20,330 bases of DNA from Thermoplasmatales archaeon (GTDB lineage: Archaea; Thermoplasmatota; E2; DHVEG-1): contig JAGMDE010000024.1 in the NCBI GenBank assembly GCA_023128855.1, forward strand, positions 1 through 20,330. Reading direction: 5' to 3'. Under the pieces are notes generated by a model. It was not told where the DNA came from. It made no database searches and saw only the letters and a program-made list of their open reading frames with translations. How positions within the stretch are numbered: the stretch's first letter is position 1; each line of letters opens with the position of its first letter. Shown here piece by piece: positions 7,336 through 13,465 of the stretch. Made by a program: the position numbers and the translations under genes.

Positions 7336-8751
7336 ATGACCGAACTTGTAGATGAGATTGTAAAAAGAGTCAAAGATAACAAACAATACCTCACAGAAGG
7401 ACATATCAAAGTCATCAAGGAACATGACCTGAAAAATCTAAGAAAGGAAAAAAGTGTCAAAACGAGAGAAGAAAGAATTCGCAAACTAATACTAATAGCT
7501 ACATCTATCAGAAAAGAGTTCCATGAGATGACAGAGGATGACATCCAAGTTTTTGTTGATGAACTTAGGGAAAAGAACCTGGAGAGATGTACCATTGAAA
7601 CATACAAGTATCACTTACGCAACTTTTTTGAGGGAACACCATTAGGGGATGCAGAGTGCATCAAATTTGTCAAGTTCAAATACAAGTATAAATCCTCTCG
7701 TGACGTTCTTTCTGAAGAAGAAGTCCTCCAGCTCGTTGAGTGTGCTGATGGAATTCGCAACAAAGCAACACTTATGGTTTTATGGGAAACAGGTTGTCGT
7801 GTAGGTGAGTTGGTCAGCTGTGATATGGCAGATTACATCCAAGTTGGAGAGCATGTAAAACTGGTGTTGACTGGTAAAACTGGCACCAGAGAACGTGAGC
7901 TTGTCATTGCTCTTCCTTACATGCAGAGATATATAGAAGAACACCCTCATAAAGGTAAACCCGACAAGCCACTATTCATATCGAAGAATCATCTACGATT
8001 CAATGAACGGATAACAAGAGACGGTGTCGTAGAAATCATCAAACAAGCTAAGGAGAAAGCAGGGATTCAAAAGAGAATCACCCCTCACATTTTCAGACAT
8101 TCTCGTGCATCCTATCTGGCACCCTTTCTGAACGAGATGGAGATGAGATTATATTTTGGATGGACGAAAGACTCAACGATGCCAGCTATCTATATCCACT
8201 TATCAGGTAAACAAGTAAACGACAAGTATCGTGGAGTAGTAACAGGAGAGAAGAAGGAACTAGAACCCAAACGTAGTGTTTTCTTAGAGAGAAAATGTCC
8301 TAGATGTGGCGAGATGAACGTGAGTCATGCAATCTATTGTTCACGTTGTTATTTGCCAATAGACAGTGGGACAATCAACCGTGATATCAAAATAACGGAA
8401 GCTTTCAAATCTCCCTATGTTCAGGAGTACCTCAAAATAGATGTGGACAAGATAGTTGATGAGTTTTATTACTTTAGGGATTATATCAATGAGATACTAC
8501 AGTTTAAGAAAGCATTTAGAGGTCGCAGGAAGATGAGCTTGTATCAGTTGAGAGAGAATCTAGGATGGACAAAGCAGAAGTTCGATGAGTTCATCAATTG
8601 GGTTAAACAGAGTGGGGACTTCCAGTTTGATGAAGATGGCACGGTAACACTTCTTGAATTTAAAGACCCTGAAACAGGCAAGTTGACTAATTTCTTCGAT
8701 AGTTTTGAGTGGCTGTATAAAATACTCATACGAAAAAAAGAAAAGTCGTAG
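7336..8751 (+). CDS. Tyrosine recombinase/integrase with C-terminal zinc ribbon
   Basis: 471 residues. A SAM-like core-binding N-terminal domain (about 30-110) precedes the catalytic domain. Catalytic positions are Arg155 (ETGCRVGEL), Lys181 (TGKTGTRE), His251-x-x-Arg254 (HIFRHSRA) and Tyr286 (YIHLSG). The fifth position is Trp276 (FGW) instead of His, as in many euryarchaeal integrases. A CPRC...CSRC zinc ribbon (Cys321, 324, 335, 338) follows, then a C-terminal region with a possible winged-helix segment (about 395-430). ATG 7336 is chosen because GGGAGG (7322-7327) lies eight bases upstream; a TTG at 7330 is too close. The predicted role is integration/excision of the element. It follows the DpdA-like gene by 16 bp and may be co-transcribed. 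Confidence 0.9.
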   Translation: MTELVDEIVKRVKDNKQYLTEGHIKVIKEHDLKNLRKEKSVKTREERIRKLILIATSIRKEFHEMTEDDIQVFVDELREKNLERCTIETYKYHLRNFFEGTPLGDAECIKFVKFKYKYKSSRDVLSEEEVLQLVECADGIRNKATLMVLWETGCRVGELVSCDMADYIQVGEHVKLVLTGKTGTRERELVIALPYMQRYIEEHPHKGKPDKPLFISKNHLRFNERITRDGVVEIIKQAKEKAGIQKRITPHIFRHSRASYLAPFLNEMEMRLYFGWTKDSTMPAIYIHLSGKQVNDKYRGVVTGEKKELEPKRSVFLERKCPRCGEMNVSHAIYCSRCYLPIDSGTINRDIKITEAFKSPYVQEYLKIDVDKIVDEFYYFRDYINEILQFKKAFRGRRKMSLYQLRENLGWTKQKFDEFINWVKQSGDFQFDEDGTVTLLEFKDPETGKLTNFFDSFEWLYKILIRKKEKS

Positions 8752-8755
8752 AACA

Positions 8756-8869
8756 GGCAGGTACAGGGGGGCATAGTGAACTAATATATTTTATTACTCA
8801 CATACCTAAACGTATGGAGAAGGGTTTATTATTAGTTTAAACTAAAGCAATAGTCATATTGAGGTCTAT
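8756..8869. promoter_or_regulatory. Post-integrase region with a 14-bp palindrome and alternative hairpins
   Basis: Contains GGCAGG (8756-8761), CATAC/GTATG arms (8801-8805, 8812-8816) and the perfect palindrome TTAGTTTAAACTAA (8832-8845). CAATA (8848-8852) can pair with TATTG (8857-8861), or TATTGA (8857-8862) can pair with TCAATA (8875-8880), which would put the next gene's GAGGT and ATG inside the loop. It could be an operator plus translational switch for the small ORF at 8871. Confidence 0.35.
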
Positions 8870-8870
8870 T

Positions 8871-8984
8871 ATGGTCAATAGAAAGAAAGAAATTAATTAT
8901 ATAGCGGGAAGGGAGGGTCTCACTATCCCACATATATCAGTATGCATTAAACAACTCAAATTTTCGACTACTGAAAAGGTATAA
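8871..8984 (+). CDS. Small 37-residue ORF, possible HTH-like protein
   Basis: ATG at 8871 is preceded by GAGGT (8861-8865) at five bases. The product is basic in its first part and contains EGLTIPHISVCIKQLKF, which resembles an isolated helix-turn-helix. No family is recognised. It could be a tiny regulator, the remnant of a larger winged-helix gene, or chance. Support comes from the ribosome binding site and the alternative hairpins around it. Confidence 0.4.
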   Translation: MVNRKKEINYIAGREGLTIPHISVCIKQLKFSTTEKV

Positions 8985-9054
8985 TACACATAAAAAAATA
9001 TTTATATGATGCCTAATATTATAGGAATATAATACAAATATAAGGAGAAATATT

Positions 9055-9168
9055 ATGAAACTGAAAATGAGAGTATACCAGAATATATGCAGTGGACAAA
9101 AACTCGTTACAATACCTAAATGTATTGACATAATGCCAGGAGATTATGTCTACATAGAGGAAGCATAA
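9055..9168 (+). CDS. AbrB/SpoVT-like mini-protein (37 residues)
   Basis: A short gene with a good ribosome binding site (AAGGAG at 9042-9047, seven bases from ATG). The product contains GQKLVTIPKCIDIMPGDYVY, the swapped-hairpin barrel signature of AbrB-fold DNA-binding domains (Q-x-VTIPK, then GDYV). At 37 residues it is shorter than the usual 45-55, ending right after the second strand pair; such proteins act as dimers. A TATATTT-like AT stretch near 8999-9008 may be its promoter. Its stop is one base before the next ATG, and that gene's ribosome binding site lies inside its 3' end, so the two are translationally linked. Likely role: small transcription regulator of this operon. Confidence 0.65.
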   Translation: MKLKMRVYQNICSGQKLVTIPKCIDIMPGDYVYIEEA

Positions 9169-9169
9169 C

Positions 9170-9430
9170 ATGGCATACAAAAGTTATGGTAGATACACCC
9201 CAATGTCTGATGAGTTCTTTGGAACCCTAAAAGTGCTAGGTTTTTTCTGGGCTCTGTTCTTCTGCCTGCTATTTATTGCATTAGGTTTTGACAGGTGGGC
9301 GTTTTGGGGAGCAATAACGTTAGGCTTTATCTTCGCTATAATAGCCACTTGCTTTGTTGCCTTATTTACAGGTGTCAAGAATGTTAAAAATTTCGATTTT
9401 CAGTTTTGGAAGAAGAAAGGGGGTGAGTAA
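9170..9430 (+). CDS. Small membrane protein, two helices (86 residues)
   Basis: Unrecognised protein with a polar N-terminus (1-20), two hydrophobic helices (about 22-41 and 46-68) separated by a short DRWAFWG turn, and a basic, aromatic tail ending in KKKGGE. Its ribosome binding site GAGG (9157-9160) is inside the upstream AbrB-like gene. A short hydrophobic helical hairpin is compatible with a small membrane protein or with the major capsid type of spindle-shaped archaeal viruses; the latter is speculation. A fragment of a nuclease-like gene follows immediately. Confidence 0.6.
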   Translation: MAYKSYGRYTPMSDEFFGTLKVLGFFWALFFCLLFIALGFDRWAFWGAITLGFIFAIIATCFVALFTGVKNVKNFDFQFWKKKGGE

Positions 9431-9435
9431 AATGA

Positions 9436-9558
9436 CACGAACAAGAATACATCTCCCATTACGCTCAATACGGTTACTCCTGTAAAATTATCTGGGAGTG
9501 GGAGTTATATGCAATGAGTGAAGATGAATTAAAAAAGTGGTTAGGAGATATAACATGA
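9436..9558 (+). pseudogene. C-terminal remnant of a homing/restriction-type endonuclease-like protein
   Basis: The open frame directly after a TGA (9433-9435) encodes about 40 residues: EYISHYAQYGYSCKIIWEWE and then an SEDELKKW tail. The pattern Y-x-GY-x-C-x-IIWE-x-EL is the typical last strand and helix of small endonuclease domains, commonly written GYKVLVIWEHEL. No upstream part exists in any frame and no start precedes the motif, so this looks like a truncated gene. A 14-codon ORF inside it (ATG 9514) is not considered a gene. Confidence 0.35.
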
Positions 9559-9593
9559 TAAAAATTAACTGCGAGAAATTCTAGGAGCTCAAC

Positions 9594-9821
9594 ATGAAAT
9601 ATGAATCTGCCGACCCATCAAAAACAATCAGCGAGATTACAATCTTCCTGCTTCTCTTCCTCACAATGTTTGGGTTTGCATTCCACCCCATCATCGGAGC
9701 ATTATTTTTCATTGCACTCATCATTGGTGTGGCTGCATATTTCCAGTTTTCAATATTCAAAATAGTTACAGATTGCTTAGGAGATTATTTGGACGCAATA
9801 CTGGACTATTGGAAGCCATGA
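9594..9821 (+). CDS. Small membrane protein, hydrophobic hairpin (75 residues)
   Basis: No family recognised. GGAG (9584-9587) is six bases before the ATG. Two hydrophobic helices (about 14-31 and 34-55) follow a polar start, and the tail FKIVTDCLGDYLDAILDYW is amphipathic and acidic. It is one of three short two-helix proteins in the element (also 9170-9430 and 13133-13315). Membrane location is clear from composition; function is unknown. Confidence 0.6.
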   Translation: MKYESADPSKTISEITIFLLLFLTMFGFAFHPIIGALFFIALIIGVAAYFQFSIFKIVTDCLGDYLDAILDYWKP

Positions 9822-9861
9822 TTGACTATTGATAGATTCTTTATTTTACATAGCGTGGATT

Positions 9862-10064
9862 GTGCTACAAATAGCACGTATTTAACTACTATGGAGATTG
9901 ATTTGATAAGTACGCAGTAAAGGGAGCGGAGTTTCTTCCCAGTTTCTCTAGGAGGAGTTTTTCACTCATTCTTCTCCCAGGCAGGTTCAATTGCAAGTGG
10001 CAGGTAGGTCAATACTGCAGTATAGTGGCAGGAGCGCCTCCGCCTATCTGTACCTCCGCCTGCC
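9862..10064. repeat. GC-rich repeat patch in a 342-bp non-coding stretch (9822-10163)
   Basis: No gene is seen at 9822-10163. It holds a hairpin GTGCTA-caaa-TAGCAC (9862-9877), three GGCAGG copies (9980-9985, 9999-10004, 10027-10032), an inverted CCTGCC (10059-10064), the palindrome ATACTGCAGTAT (10012-10023) and two CTCCGCCT repeats (10037-10044, 10054-10061). The GC content from about 9980 to 10070 is far above the neighbourhood. It lies just before the replication gene pair, so an origin or a structured RNA is plausible. Confidence 0.45.
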
Positions 10065-10163
10065 TGTCCCTTTGCTTAGATAATTGAGTTATAGGCTTGA
10101 GCGAAACGGTGCTACTACATTGTATCGTTACTAATTTTTTAGCAAATGTAGCAAGGTGATTGT

Positions 10164-10355
10164 ATGAAAAGAGAAGACGTAAAAAGATTCTTACATAAAG
10201 AAGTGAAGCTGGTACAGAAAGACAACTGGGCAATATATGGGCGAATCCTTGAAGTAAAAGAAGACTCAATCATTTTTAGGTCAAGAGGCAGAGACTCAAT
10301 AATATCATTTGACTTTATAGCAATGATACTAGACAGGAGCAGTGATGCCCAGTGA
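10164..10355 (+). CDS. Lsm/SH3-barrel-like small protein
   Basis: 63 residues. After a short helix (MKREDVKRFLHK) come strands KLVQKDNWAIYGRILEVKE, DSIIFRSRG and RDSIISFDFIAMIL. The pattern V-x-LV-x-KD-x-W-x-x-G-x-I-x-x-V-x-x-D-S-I-x-F is typical of short Lsm/Hfq-like barrels found in archaeal plasmids and viruses. A strong ribosome binding site GGTGAT (10155-10160) precedes the ATG, with a hairpin CTACATT/AATGTAG (10115-10121, 10145-10151) just before it. Its stop overlaps the GTG start of the helicase gene by four bases (GTGA), so the two are translationally coupled; a role in replication or in handling element RNA is inferred. Confidence 0.55.
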   Translation: MKREDVKRFLHKEVKLVQKDNWAIYGRILEVKEDSIIFRSRGRDSIISFDFIAMILDRSSDAQ

Positions 10356-11656
10356 CCGACGATTTGAAATTTAGTGCTAAGATTTGCGGCGATAAGATAT
10401 TGAGTAAATTTAGTAGAATCATTACTGACAACAGCGGACTTACTTATATATATCTTGAACCTGGAGGATATTATAATTCTGTTAATTCGTTAAAAATACT
10501 AGGAAATATAATCGATAACTGGCTGGGTGAAGATGTATCAACATACAAAGTTAATGAAATCTTAAACCATATCAAAAGAGAAACATACAGAAACGTTTTA
10601 CTCACCGAGTTTCATCCTTATTACATATCCCTTGACAACGGTAATTTTAACTTAAAAACAATGAAGTTAGAAGAGCATACGCCAGATAAATTTGTAACCT
10701 ACAGAATACCAGTAACGTATGATACTAAAGTTGATACTGAGCCGTGGGTTAAGTATGTTGAAAGTCTAGTAAAAGGAGATAATGTTTTAACCTTACAAGA
10801 AGAAGTTGGTAATCTCTTCGCTCCACATTATATCAATAAGAAATTAGTTTATGCTTATGGTCCTAGAGATACTGGTAAATCAACTTGGTTTCAGATTTTA
10901 CAAGCCTTTTTAACAAAGGCAAACTATTCTAACTTGTCATTGTACCAGTTAGGTGAGAAGTTTACTAATGCTGATATTTATGGAAAACGTGCAAACTTTT
11001 ACTCTGAGACTCCTTACAAACTCATAATGAAGCATTACGGTATGATTAAGAGTTTTACTGGTGGCGCTAAAGATACACTTACTTTACAATATAAACACAG
11101 AGACGCTTTCCAATGTACTCCTACAGCCAAACTATTCTTTTCAGGTAATGATATTCCTAAAATAAATCAGGACCTGGCAGACGATGCTTTCTATAGAAGA
11201 TGGCAGTTTCATAAGTTTTCAAATCCATTTGAGGCTGATGAAACTATATTTGCAAAATATACAACGCCAATAATGAAATCTGCTATACTGAAATGGGCGT
11301 TAGAAGGATATGTGCGGTTGAAAGAAAACAAATGGCACTTTACTAACGAAACATCGATTGAGGAGGCTATGCGACTATTTGAGGGAGCTGTTTACAAGGT
11401 TGATAGTTTTGATAAATGGCTTTCTATAAACTGTAGGTCGAGTGATTCTTGGGAACTTAAAGATGATTTGTTTAGACATTGTAGAGAGTGGCATGAGCAA
11501 CAAGGATTGAAAACATATCCTGTTAATTTACCAGCGTTTGGTAAAAGAATGTTAAAACAAAGATTCATACCTATAAAAGACTATAATCCTTTAGTAGACG
11601 GCGAACAGGTACAAGCGTACAGAGGTATTAAACTTGGAAAGGAGACTAACAGATGA
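10352..11656 (+). CDS. SF3-type replication helicase (phage/plasmid primase-helicase C-terminal, D5/P4-like)
   Basis: 434 residues starting at GTG 10352. A D5_N-like region (about 30-150) with DNGNFNLKTMKLEEHTP precedes the ATPase domain. Walker A is YGPRDTGKSTW with Lys176; FYSETP (about 215) is at the Walker B position; LFFSGNDIPKI (about 262) is the SF3 motif C with the sensor Asn266; YRRWQFHKF holds the arginine finger. A winged-helix-like C-terminus (about 350-430) follows. No archaeo-eukaryotic primase domain is present, so primer synthesis is presumably by the host or another protein. It should unwind the element's origin as a hexamer. It is coupled to the Lsm-like gene by a 4-base overlap. 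A 16-codon ORF overlaps its stop and was not called. Confidence 0.88.
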   Translation: MTDDLKFSAKICGDKILSKFSRIITDNSGLTYIYLEPGGYYNSVNSLKILGNIIDNWLGEDVSTYKVNEILNHIKRETYRNVLLTEFHPYYISLDNGNFNLKTMKLEEHTPDKFVTYRIPVTYDTKVDTEPWVKYVESLVKGDNVLTLQEEVGNLFAPHYINKKLVYAYGPRDTGKSTWFQILQAFLTKANYSNLSLYQLGEKFTNADIYGKRANFYSETPYKLIMKHYGMIKSFTGGAKDTLTLQYKHRDAFQCTPTAKLFFSGNDIPKINQDLADDAFYRRWQFHKFSNPFEADETIFAKYTTPIMKSAILKWALEGYVRLKENKWHFTNETSIEEAMRLFEGAVYKVDSFDKWLSINCRSSDSWELKDDLFRHCREWHEQQGLKTYPVNLPAFGKRMLKQRFIPIKDYNPLVDGEQVQAYRGIKLGKETNR

Positions 11657-11807
11657 ACTACAGTTATATGAGGCATATTAGAGGAAAAAAATTATTATTA
11701 TAATGAATATAAAGATACAGTAAGCTAAGATAAATATATTAATATAATAAAAAATTATTTGCCCTAATATGGTTAATATAACAGAATAAACAGGAAGTGA
11801 GATGTAG

Positions 11808-12017
11808 ATGACTGAAGAAGAAAAACCAACTTCGGAGGAAGAGAAACTCAACGCTGATGACTGTATAGGATATGTTATAACCGAAGAAGTAATTTATGAT
11901 GAATATAACAAATTTCGCATCTCTGCAAAACCAATATATGAACACGATTATATTGACCTTGAAATAAATGAATCTGGTGACATGCCTAAAGTAATTGGAG
12001 TTCTCCCCAAAAAGTGA
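11808..12017 (+). CDS. Small acidic protein of unknown function
   Basis: 69 residues, strongly acidic N-terminus (TEEEKPTSEEEKL) followed by a probable small beta domain (CIGYVITEEVIYDEYNKF, then ISAKPIYEHDYIDLEI and VIGVLP). An in-frame TAG lies directly before the ATG, so this start is firm if the gene is real. An AGGAAGTGA stretch from 11792 can serve as ribosome binding site. The AT-rich gap before it (11657-11807) holds an AAATATATTA TATA candidate near 11732. No family recognised. Acidic mini-proteins in mobile elements often mimic DNA, but that is only a possibility. Confidence 0.5.
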   Translation: MTEEEKPTSEEEKLNADDCIGYVITEEVIYDEYNKFRISAKPIYEHDYIDLEINESGDMPKVIGVLPKK

Positions 12018-12040
12018 GCCTGGTAAAATTTACTCTATAC

Positions 12041-12116
12041 AGTTGAATATTATAAATCATAAAAAGTAACAGTTATATATTCTGAGTTGAATATTATAGC
12101 CTATAAAAAGTAACAG
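12041..12116. repeat. Two 32-bp direct repeats, period 44 bp
   Basis: Units at 12041-12072 and 12085-12116 match at about 28 of 32 positions; each begins AGTTGAATATTATA and ends ATAAAAAGTAACAG, with differences only in the middle. They sit right after the acidic-protein gene and downstream of the helicase, which fits iterons or paired operators. Confidence 0.6.
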
Positions 12117-12434
12117 AACTACTCCTATGAGTCTCGTTTGCCTCCATATTTCGCACTGCATTCGTCCTGACAGCATACTTATTCTGGCGCGCTATTATCT
12201 AATTATAACTACCTAACTTTATTCAAAATTTTGAGAAAAAAGAACAATAGAAAATAGGGCAGAGACAGACCCAGTATTCTCCAACCAAGTAAGATATATA
12301 TAGAAACATATATCTACATATATACTATAAGTATATAACAAATCAAAAGGAAGGCAACAAGGAACTCACAAAGAATAGGGAAGTAAAAACTCATAACTTG
12401 AGAAAGAATCTAAACTTAGTAGTCAACCTTTCTG

Positions 12435-12448
12435 CTTATAATTATAAG
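12435..12448 (+). promoter_or_regulatory. Palindromic TATA/operator of the tandem RHH gene
   Basis: CTTATAATTATAAG is a perfect 14-bp palindrome that contains the TATA-like TTATAA about 35-40 nt before the ATG at 12481. A ribbon-helix-helix protein bound here would block TBP, so negative autoregulation is expected. Confidence 0.5.
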
Positions 12449-12480
12449 GTGATGTATAAAACCATAAGGAGTATGATGTA

Positions 12481-13026
12481 ATGAAAAAAAGAGAAAAAGA
12501 TTTGGCACCAGACGCAACTACTACAATACCAATAAAGGTAGGCACCAGAGAACGCCTAAGACAACACGGCTCAACCGATGAGTCATGGGACTCTCTGCTA
12601 AATCGCATGATGAAAGAACTGGAGCATCCCAAAGAAGCTGAACCAAAGCTAGAGCTCAACGAAGCAGAAATAATACATGTGCGGGAGGAAACAAAAGAAC
12701 GCCTCAGGCACTACAGCATATCTGGTGAGACATGGACTGACCTGTTAACCCGCATAATGGATGAGAGGGATACACACTCAAAAGAAGTAGAGCAACAACC
12801 AACTCAAGATGAAGTCCCAGAAGTAGAGGAACCAGATGACTATGAGCCACCAACAAAGCAGGTGCCAGAAGAAGGAGATGAACAAGCAAGAGATAAGATA
12901 AAACTCAACGTTGAGCCCTTAGATGAGAAACTTAAGAGAGAGAAACGCGAAAGAGAAAAACAGAAGTTAGATGAAGCAGAAGAAGTCCCTATGACAGACG
13001 AAGATTGGGAACATGTGGGAGAATGA
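12481..13026 (+). CDS. Tandem ribbon-helix-helix protein with charged tail
   Basis: 181 residues. Two similar RHH-like units follow each other: TIPIKVGTRERLRQHGSTDE with SWDSLLNRMMKEL (about 15-47), and IIHVREETKERLRHYSISGE with TWTDLLTRIMDER (about 63-96). Each has the strand, the T-x-E-R-L-x-x helix and the final LL-x-R-x-x-x-E helix of archaeal VapB-like RHH antitoxins. Two units in one chain would form a pseudo-dimer. The remaining 85 residues are highly charged and proline-containing, predicted disordered then helical (KLKREKREREKQKLDEAEE). GGAG (12468-12471) is nine bases upstream. No toxin partner is recognised; the next two coupled genes are a 37-residue protein and a two-helix membrane protein. 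Predicted role: transcription regulator binding the palindrome in its own promoter. Confidence 0.65.
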   Translation: MKKREKDLAPDATTTIPIKVGTRERLRQHGSTDESWDSLLNRMMKELEHPKEAEPKLELNEAEIIHVREETKERLRHYSISGETWTDLLTRIMDERDTHSKEVEQQPTQDEVPEVEEPDDYEPPTKQVPEEGDEQARDKIKLNVEPLDEKLKREKREREKQKLDEAEEVPMTDEDWEHVGE

Positions 13027-13136
13027 GCCCTACAAGCAAAGGAAGGGTGCCAAGGAAGGTAATTAATGACTTGCTACGAACATCTCAGAAAATATTTAGA
13101 GTATGTAACTCAAAAGATGTGGAGGAAGTAGTATGA
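13023..13136 (+). CDS. 37-residue basic protein overlapping both neighbours
   Basis: The ATG overlaps the stop of the RHH gene (ATGA at 13023-13026) and its own stop overlaps the next ATG (ATGA at 13133-13136). Such double 4-base overlaps are strong signs of translational coupling and of a real gene. The product begins MSPTSKGRVPRKVINDLLRT and ends NSKDVEEVV; it is basic at the front and acidic at the end, with no known family. A competing frame with ATG 13066 gives only 21 residues and was not preferred. Confidence 0.5.
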   Translation: MSPTSKGRVPRKVINDLLRTSQKIFRVCNSKDVEEVV

Positions 13137-13315
13137 AAATATTTGACAACGTATCTGACAGCATATTCTGGATTTACAAGAGAACTATCTTCGGAATACT
13201 GATGATATTGTTCGCTATTTACCTTGCAACATTAGTGAGTGGCGGATATGCTTTCTGTATTGTGATAGCTTTCATTGGCGGACTTCTGATATGGTTTGAC
13301 CTGCACTACTCCTAG
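13133..13315 (+). CDS. Small membrane protein, two helices (60 residues)
   Basis: Unrecognised. GGAGG (13121-13125) is seven bases upstream. The polar start KIFDNVSDSIFWIYKR leads into two hydrophobic helices (about 20-36 and 40-55) with a short G-G turn. It is the third gene of a coupled set with the RHH protein and the 37-residue protein. In such a position it could be a membrane-acting toxin controlled by the RHH protein, a structural protein or a holin-like factor; nothing in the sequence decides between these. Confidence 0.6.
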   Translation: MKIFDNVSDSIFWIYKRTIFGILMILFAIYLATLVSGGYAFCIVIAFIGGLLIWFDLHYS

Positions 13316-13333
13316 GAGAATAGAACAATGAAA

Positions 13334-13440
13334 ATACTTGAGTTTTACCGTAAAAATAAAGTGTAACAATGGTAGATGGGTATAAGTTAAAAGAATATCA
13401 AGTAATCAATAAGAAAAACCTGAGTTATACTTGAGTTTTA
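13334..13440. repeat. 14-bp direct repeat upstream of the second recombinase
   Basis: ATACTTGAGTTTTA occurs at 13334-13347 and 13427-13440, each followed within a few bases by AAAAATAA. The second copy ends 15 bases before the recombinase's ribosome binding site. These are likely control sites, or excisionase-type binding sites, for the recombinase gene. Confidence 0.45.
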
Positions 13441-13465
13441 ATAAAAATAAGAAAGGAGATATGAA

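Larger units (their letters stand above)
12018..12480. other. 463-bp non-coding region with repeats and dyads, possible origin or control region
   Basis: Besides the direct repeats at 12041-12116 it has the palindrome TCAAAATTTTGA (12223-12234), the dyads AGATATAT/ATATATCT (12292-12299, 12308-12315) and TATATAC/GTATATA (12319-12325, 12331-12337), and the palindromic promoter at 12435-12448. No ORF is convincing. The very AT-rich dyad cluster at 12292-12337 could be a DNA-unwinding element. Confidence 0.45.

Noticed and set aside
10009..10269. 86-codon minus-strand frame across the GC-rich patch and the Lsm-like gene
   Set aside because: Overlaps a gene with strong start signals and would be the only minus-strand gene in the element; no domain pattern.
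11653..11703. 16-codon ORF overlapping the helicase stop (ATGA)
   Set aside because: Too short and without any recognisable feature, although the overlap resembles coupled genes elsewhere in the element.
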